A DNA stretch of 42,730 nucleotides from positions 1-42,730 of the IMG/VR virus record IMGVR_UViG_3300032275_000007; one strand, given 5' to 3'. The stretch is from a virus. Below are positions 32,361 through 39,898 of this stretch, in pieces (position 1 is the first letter of the stretch; each line of letters begins with the position of its first letter). The notes below the pieces were generated by a model. It did not search any database, was not told the origin of the DNA, and was given only the letters and a program-made list of their open reading frames with translations. Both the position numbers and the translations under genes were made by a program.

Positions 32361-34702
32361 TAGAACATCCTCCCTCTAGGCTGTACGTTCCTTAATGTGT
32401 ACTCAATATCTAGGATATTAAGCTCTCTGGTTCCCTGTGTGGATAGCTCTACCACCGTATCCTGCACTATGGCTCTGATGGGGATAGTCACCACGCTGTA
32501 CTTCGCCGTACGTGCCTGACCTAAGCCAAGCTCGGTACTGCTCCACAACATCGTACCAATACCATCTGACAGGATACTCTGACCACGATTCATTACAGAT
32601 GCACTGAACTCACCAGAGTTCTGGGTAGATACGCGATACCGTAGTAATGTAGTCTTCCCAGTATTAATGATATTGCCGTTCTTATCCTTCACCATAGGTG
32701 GTGTCGGCTGCATACGGCTTAGATACGGCCAACCTACAATCAACGCACCATCCCCGTAGGATTGATCTACAGCTACTTCCCATGTGGTTTGGTTGATGCT
32801 ATCAATACCTACAGGCTCGTACTTCTCGGGACCATCGGGGATTGCCAGACGTACAGAGTCCAGTCTTGCTGTACCCCGTAGGTGTGCAGGTAAAATGAAC
32901 TTACCACCCACCACATTCACCTGCATGAACATATCCAGATACCCTTGAACAGTGTTGTCCGAGGTATACGCACTGGTCTTCGTGGATAGCTGCCCAATGA
33001 TAATATTCCCACTATCTACCTGACTCACCACGATGTACTTATCCCTAGCGTAATGCACTGACATAATATCCATCGGCATCACCCAACGATGCCAAGCTAA
33101 CAGGGGTCTTGCATCACCCTCCCACACGTAGTCAAACACATATAGCACAGTACGCTCGGTATCTGAGCTGAATAGTGCGCTACTGGCTGCGTTAGCACCT
33201 ACGATACGGGTACAGCCTCCAGCCATATAGCGCGGGATGTGGTCTGTTAGATTCTGTGGGGTGTACTGACTGGCTGTACTGGTACTCGGCTGTAGCTCGC
33301 CAACTCCGAAGTATTCATCAGATAGTGGTGTAGCGTACATCAGGTTCCTGCCGATAATACTAGGCTCTGCATCAGTATCAATCAATTGATTTGAGGTGAC
33401 ACTAATCATGGCTGTTCTAGCTGTTAGTATCTGATTGGTTGCAATCACCGCTTGATGGCCCCGACTAATCAATACTAAGTCCCTGTTAAATGGTATGGCG
33501 TACTGATACGCTGCTGCACTAGTTGCACCTGAGCTAACCTCAATTGGATCATCATCCCGGATATCTGTCACCGTACTGCGGAAGAACCGCCGGGGGTTGC
33601 CAGAACCACTCATACTGACGTAGCTGCCAGACAGTAATACCAATCTGCCCTGGAATGATGCAAGCCCTGTGATGCCCTTTGTGAGCCACTGGTGTGGGAT
33701 ATTGTTCTTATCATCCCCAGCTAAACGCCCCTCAAACGCAGTAGCGCTTAATGAGAGAACGTCGGTACTGCTAGCCACCAGCTCAATAGGCACATTAGTG
33801 ATACCTGATATTGCCAAATAATTTGATGCCTCACTCCAGATACCCTTGGAATTCACCCACCTGTAATACACTAATGCTTTGTCACTGATACCAACGGCCA
33901 CTACAGCATTATCTGCATTAGGTGGTAGCTTCGCTGGTAGATCAGATACCACAGTCACCTGCATCTGGCCGGAGGTCATTAGATACGTTACACCCGTACT
34001 ACTCGTTACCGTTACAGCGGTTGCTGTGTCAGGGGCTACCATATACACGTAGCTGCCCTCACGGGTAAATACCCATCCCGGTAGTAGTGTGGTTAATTTC
34101 GTTACTAAATCCGCTGCAATGTACTCGGGGACTGCCCGTGCTGCTGGACCGTCTGTCTCTGTACCCACTGGTGTCGTATAGGTTGCTGTTACGCTACCAA
34201 CACTACTCGTCACTGATACCGCATACGCCTTAGCAAACTGCCCTAGACGTACTGAGAAGAATCCACGGTTTGTGGGGTTCTGCTTATCAGGTACACTCGC
34301 CACCACTGGCATCATCTCAGTATTGAGAATCCAACCTGATCCGGCCATAGTGGTGATACGGATACTCTTCGCTGCGGCTGCTTTCAGGTAGTTATTCTGT
34401 AACGTGAAAAGCAGGGTATCTGCTACGGCATTTAAGGCGTATAGAGTACCACTGCTTGTGTCAATTACTAGGTTATAGCCGAGGCTACCTAGCTCAACAT
34501 ATGTGCTCTTCAATCGGCCTGGAAGCCAAGCATTTGCTGGCAACGAGGCGCTATAGGCAATACCAATCCTGCGCCGAAGTCCGGTCACTGGGTCTGATAC
34601 CATATTATCCTGTGCACCTAGCTGCCCCTCCTGTCGTTCTTGTACCACCTGCTGAGATACGCCGCGCAGCACATTCTTATAGCTACCGTCTAAAGTCGTC
34701 AT
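32360..34702 (-). CDS. Tail tubular protein B (T7 gp12-like)
   Basis: This 780-aa tail nozzle protein starts at the ATG at 34702 (MTTLDGSYKNVLRGVSQQ), with GGAGG six bases upstream; a GTG four codons earlier is less likely. The beginning SYKNVLRGVSQQVVQERQEG and the beta-propeller-like, Ser/Thr-rich body are typical of gp12. It forms the lower tail and binds the fibres. It overlaps tail tube A by 20 bp upstream and the cupin start downstream. Confidence 0.93.
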   Translation of the reverse strand: MTTLDGSYKNVLRGVSQQVVQERQEGQLGAQDNMVSDPVTGLRRRIGIAYSASLPANAWLPGRLKSTYVELGSLGYNLVIDTSSGTLYALNAVADTLLFTLQNNYLKAAAAKSIRITTMAGSGWILNTEMMPVVASVPDKQNPTNRGFFSVRLGQFAKAYAVSVTSSVGSVTATYTTPVGTETDGPAARAVPEYIAADLVTKLTTLLPGWVFTREGSYVYMVAPDTATAVTVTSSTGVTYLMTSGQMQVTVVSDLPAKLPPNADNAVVAVGISDKALVYYRWVNSKGIWSEASNYLAISGITNVPIELVASSTDVLSLSATAFEGRLAGDDKNNIPHQWLTKGITGLASFQGRLVLLSGSYVSMSGSGNPRRFFRSTVTDIRDDDPIEVSSGATSAAAYQYAIPFNRDLVLISRGHQAVIATNQILTARTAMISVTSNQLIDTDAEPSIIGRNLMYATPLSDEYFGVGELQPSTSTASQYTPQNLTDHIPRYMAGGCTRIVGANAASSALFSSDTERTVLYVFDYVWEGDARPLLAWHRWVMPMDIMSVHYARDKYIVVSQVDSGNIIIGQLSTKTSAYTSDNTVQGYLDMFMQVNVVGGKFILPAHLRGTARLDSVRLAIPDGPEKYEPVGIDSINQTTWEVAVDQSYGDGALIVGWPYLSRMQPTPPMVKDKNGNIINTGKTTLLRYRVSTQNSGEFSASVMNRGQSILSDGIGTMLWSSTELGLGQARTAKYSVVTIPIRAIVQDTVVELSTQGTRELNILDIEYTLRNVQPRGRMF

Positions 34703-35252
34703 AGAATCCTCCACGTTGTGTCTGCGTCATACGTGCTCCGCGACGGTTCTTCGTTGAATTGAATTTGGAGTTCCTGAGATGGTCTCTTGCTATGGCGATC
34801 TTAGCTTCCCTAGCTAGCTCTTGTAATACCATCATAGTCTTCTCTACACCAAAGTCCTGCATATAACACAACACACCTGCTTGCCACTGGAGATACTCCT
34901 GAGCCACACTAGGTAGTTCGTCCCATACCATATCTTCAACCAGCAATATCGTTACGGCGGATGGGAATTTATACGTAGCCTCCTTTAGGTTATACAGACG
35001 TGTGCCACGAACCTCTAAGCCGGGGGCTAGGATGGATAGTGCGCTCTTAGGTACTGCAATGTACTGTTCTGCGTCCGGGTACAGTGTCGGTGTGGTCGTA
35101 TTGAACCACCAACCTTCTGTCAACAGGCTCTTACGTGTCTGATCTAGCTTCTGCCGCACTAGTGCTGCCGTAGGATGGTTTACATCCACACTGGTAACGG
35201 GGTTCTCCCCCAGGTACGGCATAATGCTATTCACTGCTTCTAATAGTTCCAA
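34683..35252 (-). CDS. Tail tubular protein A (T7 gp11-like)
   Basis: This 189-aa gatekeeper/adaptor sits between portal and nozzle. The N-terminus (ELLEAVNSIMPYLGENPV) matches the conserved gp11 start and includes GWWFNT, also typical. The start is a TTG at 35252; the first ATG lies inside the conserved region. GAGGA lies eight bases upstream, within the 3' arm of a hairpin (35255-35280), so the ribosome site may be masked in the mRNA. Confidence 0.9.
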   Translation of the reverse strand: MELLEAVNSIMPYLGENPVTSVDVNHPTAALVRQKLDQTRKSLLTEGWWFNTTTPTLYPDAEQYIAVPKSALSILAPGLEVRGTRLYNLKEATYKFPSAVTILLVEDMVWDELPSVAQEYLQWQAGVLCYMQDFGVEKTMMVLQELAREAKIAIARDHLRNSKFNSTKNRRGARMTQTQRGGFYDDFRR

Positions 35253-35254
35253 TT

Positions 35255-35280
35255 GAGCGTCCTCGTTAATGAAGACGCTC
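35255..35280 (-). promoter_or_regulatory. Hairpin covering the ribosome binding site of tail tube A
   Basis: On the minus strand GAGCGTCTTC pairs with GAGGACGCTC (10 bp, one U-G) around ATTAAC. The 3' arm holds the GAGGA of the tail tube A gene. T7 has its main terminator at the same place, after the capsid gene. There is no U-run here, so translational masking seems more likely than termination. Confidence 0.6.
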
Positions 35281-35310
35281 TCAGGACTACTAACAGCGCC
35301 TTCGGTCTAA

Positions 35311-35505
35311 TTACTCAGGTAGTACCGGGGCTACTACTTCCTCTACAGCCACTACAACTGCCTCCGCAACCTCTACGGCCGCTACAGCCGTGGTTGTAGC
35401 GCTGGCTACGAAACCGCCTACTTTATTAGCTAGGTTAGCTTCTGCCAGCGCTACAGACGCGCGCCATGCAGCACGCTGCAAGTCTTCATCTGTCTGCTTA
35501 GCCAT
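35311..35505 (-). CDS. Small protein after the capsid gene, 64 aa
   Basis: The ATG at 35505 lies three bases after the capsid stop. The first ~40 residues are helical (MAKQTDEDLQRAAWRASVAL); the rest is almost only Ala, Val and Glu (VAAVEVAEAVVVAVEEVVAP). Low complexity of this kind may form a coiled or extended segment. It might decorate the capsid, but no family is recognised. Confidence 0.7.
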   Translation of the reverse strand: MAKQTDEDLQRAAWRASVALAEANLANKVGGFVASATTTAVAAVEVAEAVVVAVEEVVAPVLPE

Positions 35506-35508
35506 AGA

Positions 35509-36507
35509 TTATGCCGCCACCAGACGTGTTACCACGCAGGTATCAGGACGACGCTGACCAACTGTGTACATAGCGTACGCATCTAAGATGTTGCAAAACT
35601 CATTCTCGTTGTTCCATACGCGGGTAACAAACGGATGTGCTTCAACAGTCACCAAGGTTTTGGTCTTAGAGAATGTCACCATCTGACAAGTGATATCCAG
35701 CGCTGCCACGTTGAATGCTGAACCCAATGGGTGTGCTGTCTCTACTGCGGTAGGGAAACATACTACTTCCACAACAGGGATACCGTTTAATGTAACAACA
35801 CGACGGCCTGCGTAATCACCACCAGCAACTGCGCTGAAGTCCTTATTCAGAAGCTTCGGGTGCTCCAGCAATGTGCTGTATATCTTGCTGGATACCAGAG
35901 TCACCATATCACCCAGTGGGGTCTTACGGTTAATCAGCAGTTCCACACCTTTCTTGTGGGCTTGGCCTAGAGCGATTGCATTAGCACGTTCTTCCGCCTC
36001 AGTTACCACACCGTCTTTGTATACGCAGGTAACTTCAGCACCATCTTGGAAGGCGGGCTTCAAGTGTGTAGGTGCAGTCCAGCTACGACCTTTAATCAAG
36101 GCAATAATGTGGGCGTTGTCGAACATCTCTGCAAACTGGGAGCCGTTGTTCTGACCCATCTCAGCAAGCCAATCTGGGGAAGTCCAATCATCTTGATAAT
36201 CAATAGGGTTACGAATGTACAGAACAGTATCCACAATGAATAGTACACGTTCATTAGTTACCTTCGTAGCGTCAAGCGCGATACCTGACTTACGGCCCTT
36301 AACAACGGATGAACCCATACGGTCAATACGGTATGTGGTAGAGTTGCCGCCGGTAGAGCGCTGCGAAGACAAACCCTTGAAGATAGCCTCATACTGGAAG
36401 CGGGTATCTACTTCGTTCTTGTATACTTCTAGGTGGATATCTTGATCTGAATTGGCACCACCTAAATGAACCTTGGTGGTTGCGCCGTTGTATATTGTAT
36501 TTGCCAT
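35509..36507 (-). CDS. Major capsid protein (T7 gp10-like)
   Basis: This 332-aa HK97-fold capsid protein is close in size to T7 gp10A. Segments such as GNSTTYRIDRMGSSVVKGRK, VDTVLYIRNPIDYQDDW and YAGRRVVTLNGIPVVEV are in the expected order for T7-like capsids. It follows the scaffold with a 42-bp leader carrying AGGAA before the ATG. No frameshift product like gp10B is evident; a separate 64-aa gene follows instead. Confidence 0.94.
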   Translation of the reverse strand: MANTIYNGATTKVHLGGANSDQDIHLEVYKNEVDTRFQYEAIFKGLSSQRSTGGNSTTYRIDRMGSSVVKGRKSGIALDATKVTNERVLFIVDTVLYIRNPIDYQDDWTSPDWLAEMGQNNGSQFAEMFDNAHIIALIKGRSWTAPTHLKPAFQDGAEVTCVYKDGVVTEAEERANAIALGQAHKKGVELLINRKTPLGDMVTLVSSKIYSTLLEHPKLLNKDFSAVAGGDYAGRRVVTLNGIPVVEVVCFPTAVETAHPLGSAFNVAALDITCQMVTFSKTKTLVTVEAHPFVTRVWNNENEFCNILDAYAMYTVGQRRPDTCVVTRLVAA

Positions 36508-36549
36508 GCTTTATTTCCTATAGGTTACTGCATTACTACGAAATTTCGC

Positions 36550-37335
36550 TTAACGCCCGTTTACTTGTCCAGTTTTGCGCTGCTGTAATAGCGCGGCATA
36601 CTCTGGATTACCATCACGACTGTTATTACCAATCTTGATTGTTAATGCTTTTAGAGCTGTTGCGAACTCTACTGCACTCAGACCGTTCTGGCCCGGTACA
36701 GATGTACCACCCAATACTGGGTTTACTGTCGATACTAAGCCTTGGCCACGTACCATTTGCAGGATAAGCTCTGCACCTTCTTTTACACTACCAGCATCAA
36801 GCATTGTACGAACTGCTGCCTGTAATGCTGGGGTTGCATTGGCTTTGAATGCTGCTGCCGCTGCTGCCCACTGTGCTTGACCACCTGCTAAGTCATAGGC
36901 GATATTGCGATTAACGTCACGTGCCTTCACACCTTCGGTTACTGCGGCTTCTGCTAATTGAATAGCCTGATCCGCATGGACACCGAAGCGCTCACGTAGG
37001 AATGCTTTATCTATTAATGACACATCACCATGTGTAATAGCAGTAGCTGTTGCTCGGGATACGTCTGCATCGGTACAACCAGATACTTTACTGAATGCGT
37101 TGATAGCTAGGTCTAATACCGCATTACCGGTAGTACCTAAGGTCTGTGCAGCATCGGCTGGTAGTAACGGTGTTACTGTCGGTGTCTTGATCTCTGGGGT
37201 AACTGGTACTACTGGAGCTACAGGTACTACCGGCTGCTCTACGACTGGTACTACTGGTGTTTGTCGATCTGCTGGTACACCATCCATACGTGGTGCTGTC
37301 CCTGCTGGGGGAATTCCTGGAGGTAATCCGCTCAT
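36550..37335 (-). CDS. Capsid assembly scaffold (T7 gp9-like)
   Basis: This 261-aa protein begins with a proline/valine-rich disordered segment (PVVPVVEQPVVPVAPVVPV) and continues with a helical Ala-rich body, ending in a basic tail that would bind the capsid. Position between portal and capsid is diagnostic. The ATG overlaps the portal stop (TAATG). It shapes the prohead and leaves before DNA fills it. Confidence 0.88.
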   Translation of the reverse strand: MSGLPPGIPPAGTAPRMDGVPADRQTPVVPVVEQPVVPVAPVVPVTPEIKTPTVTPLLPADAAQTLGTTGNAVLDLAINAFSKVSGCTDADVSRATATAITHGDVSLIDKAFLRERFGVHADQAIQLAEAAVTEGVKARDVNRNIAYDLAGGQAQWAAAAAAFKANATPALQAAVRTMLDAGSVKEGAELILQMVRGQGLVSTVNPVLGGTSVPGQNGLSAVEFATALKALTIKIGNNSRDGNPEYAALLQQRKTGQVNGR

Positions 37336-38837
37336 TACATAATTCCTTGTATAGCGCCTGTGGTATCCATTGGGTTAGCGGCTGCTGCTGCATTTTGCTG
37401 CACTACTGCCTCTGCCTTCAATTCTTCCTCACTAAGCATGATTTCTTTGAGGTCCATACCAAACGAGGTATAAACCATATCTACGATAGCTTCCTTATCT
37501 AAACGTGAGCTGATCTGCTGTAGAGCCGGCACCATAGCTGCTAATATCTGCGTTGCATTTAGCATTGCAGTCACCTTACTTGCCCTACCTAGCGCTGGGA
37601 TACCCGTTAGAATCTCTAGGGATACACCACCAGCAATTACTGCACCCATGAATTTAGGGTCTTCCTCAGCTACTAGTAGGTAGCCTAGTGGTAATTGCAT
37701 TGCTTGGGCTAAGTGGCTATGTGTTCCACCAAGGGTACGATCAGCCTCTTCCGCATTAGTACGTATCTCTTCGGCTGTAACACGTTCACCTTCACGGGTG
37801 TTACCTCTGTACATGAATGCAGTGGATAAGCGCTGGAAGATCATCTGAATATCAGCGTTGATTTGCTGTATCTTCTGGTACTCGCCACCCTCATGCACAC
37901 CTACGGCTGCTGGGTCTGCCTGCACCCACTCACCATCCTCTGCATCATTTAAGGAGTCTACGTCTACCGTACTGCCGGGCTTAACCAGATTAACTACTTT
38001 ACATGACTGAATCTCATAGATCGTTAAGGCACGCGATAGATCACTAAGCTTTGCCAGGTCCCCACTATGATCCTCTACGTGGCCTCGGCCATAAGAATCA
38101 CCGTTGATAAGGTTCCATGTGCATACAACGTAAGGGCACGCATTCTCTGTGTACGTACTCGGCTTACCTACAGGAACTCCCTCAATCTCTTGAGTGACGT
38201 AGTGTACCTTCCTACCGTTGGGTAGTAACCCACCAGCTACCTTGGTATAGAGCATCACAGAGTCATGCTCTTTCTTATTCTCAATACCAGGTACTTTTGA
38301 GCGGATATCCCTTGGCAGTCCACCGACTGACATACTCTCACGAATAATGGTACACAGGATATCACCTGTATTGTCGCGTAGGGTTACGAAGTTCTTAGGC
38401 CCGTACACTACCAACTTCCCCTCGGTACGCCATAACAGGCAGTTACCAGTAATGATTAGGTAGCGCATGGCTTGGATAAGCTGCGCATAGCTGGCATTAA
38501 GGAATAGGCGTTTACACGCATCTGTCTCTAGCACTGCTAGGTTCGACTCCATCTCTGTACCTTGACCCTTGAACTCTGCTGGGAGTACATCGGCTAGTGC
38601 CTCAGTAGCCTGAATCTTGATAAAGGCTTGGTTCACAGGGAACAACAGTGCCACTAGCTTCGCAGCTAAGTTGTTCACTAGGATTGCACCCATAGACTGG
38701 TAGTCGTGCTGTATCTGTGAATCCTTTTGATCGGTGTGTGGGAATACTGCTGGAATAGTCCACAAGGCAAAGTTCTTCCACGCTTGGAGCAGCTTCCCCT
38801 CCTCATACTTTACGTATAACTGGGCTAGCTTCTCCAT
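37335..38837 (-). CDS. Portal / head-tail connector (T7 gp8-like)
   Basis: This 500-aa protein has a T7-portal N-terminus: EEGKLLQAWKNFALWTIPAV, DSQIQHDYQSMGAILVNNLA and AKLVALLFPVNQAF. The length fits T7 gp8 (536 aa). Twelve copies form the DNA channel and dock the terminase. Overlaps (TAATG) link it to the gp7.3-like gene before and the scaffold after. The C-terminus is Gln/Ala rich. Confidence 0.95.
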   Translation of the reverse strand: MEKLAQLYVKYEEGKLLQAWKNFALWTIPAVFPHTDQKDSQIQHDYQSMGAILVNNLAAKLVALLFPVNQAFIKIQATEALADVLPAEFKGQGTEMESNLAVLETDACKRLFLNASYAQLIQAMRYLIITGNCLLWRTEGKLVVYGPKNFVTLRDNTGDILCTIIRESMSVGGLPRDIRSKVPGIENKKEHDSVMLYTKVAGGLLPNGRKVHYVTQEIEGVPVGKPSTYTENACPYVVCTWNLINGDSYGRGHVEDHSGDLAKLSDLSRALTIYEIQSCKVVNLVKPGSTVDVDSLNDAEDGEWVQADPAAVGVHEGGEYQKIQQINADIQMIFQRLSTAFMYRGNTREGERVTAEEIRTNAEEADRTLGGTHSHLAQAMQLPLGYLLVAEEDPKFMGAVIAGGVSLEILTGIPALGRASKVTAMLNATQILAAMVPALQQISSRLDKEAIVDMVYTSFGMDLKEIMLSEEELKAEAVVQQNAAAAANPMDTTGAIQGIM

Positions 38838-39130
38838 TAGCCTAAGCCTAGAGAGGAGCTATTACTATTGGCTGTACGCTTCTTCTTGACTTCACCAAGT
38901 AAATCACTAGAGGCTGTAGCATCACCACCAACCTCCACCTTCACGGTATCGTTGATGGACTTATTAGCAGCTAACTTATTAGCCTCTGCGATATCAGATA
39001 TCTGCTTATCGTACTGGGCCTTCTGTGCTGCGGCTTGTTGCTGTGCTGCGGCTGCACCGCCATCACCACCATCACTGATACCTAGCACACTACCAAGGAC
39101 TTTCTTACCCATTTTGATTACACTACCCAT
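38837..39130 (-). CDS. Small virion/tail assembly protein (T7 gp7.3-like)
   Basis: This 97-aa protein starts MGSVIKMGKKVLGSVLG, has a Gln/Ala-rich middle and ends in a KKKR basic patch followed by Ser/Gly/Leu repeats. T7 gp7.3, which lies directly before the portal, has the same size, an MGKKV-type start and a Gly/Ser end. In T7 it is needed for tail assembly and adsorption. Similarity is in layout, not strong identity. AGGA precedes the ATG and overlaps tie it to both neighbours. Confidence 0.65.
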   Translation of the reverse strand: MGSVIKMGKKVLGSVLGISDGGDGGAAAAQQQAAAQKAQYDKQISDIAEANKLAANKSINDTVKVEVGGDATASSDLLGEVKKKRTANSNSSSLGLG

Positions 39131-39540
39131 TATCGAATCCTATTATATTTGACTAAGTATTGATGTGATGCCACTCTGCGCTGGGTAAGGAACCATTGAA
39201 GGTTCTTAGCTTTACAGTCAGCCTTTAATATCTTGAATAGCTTTGGTACTAGACCTGGGTCTTGTCCTTCTGCTAGACAGTGCTGAATTACTACACCTCT
39301 ACCAGGACAAGCTGCACTCATGGTTGGTACTGAATACGCCACTAATGCACGTCCCTCATTGGACTCTGCTACTAGTACGATACAGTCACTAATCTCATGC
39401 GCTAAGCTATCTACACAATCATTAATGTTCGTAACCTCTGGGATACGGTTTGCATAGTACATACTGCGTAGTACGCAACGTAGGTCACTGTGTTGAATGT
39501 AGCTCTTTGCTACTGGATATACTACTAGGTTGTAGCTCAT
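39130..39540 (-). CDS. Hypothetical protein, possible GNAT-like fold
   Basis: This 136-aa protein has alternating strands and helices (DCIVLVAESNEGRALVAYSV; RGVVIQHCLAEGQDPGLVPK; LFKILKADCKAKNLQWFLTQ) that recall acyltransferase-like (GNAT) proteins found among T7-like head genes. The usual acetyl-CoA loop is not clear, so activity is doubtful. It overlaps the 61-aa gene upstream by 4 bp (ATGA) and the gp7.3-like gene downstream (TAATG). Confidence 0.7.
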   Translation of the reverse strand: MSYNLVVYPVAKSYIQHSDLRCVLRSMYYANRIPEVTNINDCVDSLAHEISDCIVLVAESNEGRALVAYSVPTMSAACPGRGVVIQHCLAEGQDPGLVPKLFKILKADCKAKNLQWFLTQRRVASHQYLVKYNRIR

Positions 39541-39722
39541 AGTACCTTACCTCTGTTCTTAGCTTGCGCTACAAGCATCTCCATATGCTTAATCACAGAG
39601 CGCTGACCATTACGATACATCATAATATCTGTAGTGGTAAGACTTACATCTTCTGGGAATACTCTGTTTAGTTCCTCTATCTGTTTATCAGTAAAGGTAG
39701 TATTGTGTTTAGTATCAGACAT
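39537..39722 (-). CDS. Hypothetical protein, 61 aa, first late gene
   Basis: The ATG at 39722 has GAGGG nine bases upstream. The protein is helical (FTDKQIEELNRVFPEDVSLT; SVIKHMEMLVAQAKNRGK) with no recognised motif. It is the first gene after RNAP1 and after the candidate phage promoter at 39879-39898, with a 160-base leader. Its stop overlaps the next start. Confidence 0.78.
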   Translation of the reverse strand: MSDTKHNTTFTDKQIEELNRVFPEDVSLTTTDIMMYRNGQRSVIKHMEMLVAQAKNRGKVL

Positions 39723-39878
39723 TACATAATCCCTCTTTAGTAGTTATAAAGTAGTTGTTTTAAAGTCTTTGCTTTTTCTGCTTATCCCCCTACCCCCATT
39801 CTAAGGTACATCATGTCTAGTGGCCATCCCCGAATTGCACCATAGATCATTCCTTAAAACGAGTGAGATTATGTTTCC

Positions 39879-39898
39879 TCAATAAGTATTACTTCATA
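39879..39898 (-). promoter_or_regulatory. Candidate phage promoter motif, copy 1 (late genes)
   Basis: The minus strand reads TATGAAGTAATACTTATTGA, directly after the RNAP1 stop and before all head and tail genes. It differs from the other two copies by one base in 19. This is where a T7-like phage needs a strong class III promoter. The following ~155 bases hold no convincing gene; a 22-codon frame at 39782-39850 lacks a usable ribosome site. Confidence 0.68.

Noticed and set aside
39782-39850. 22-codon minus-strand frame in the late leader
   Set aside because: AAGGA directly abuts the ATG, leaving no spacing for ribosome binding; no coupling to a neighbour.
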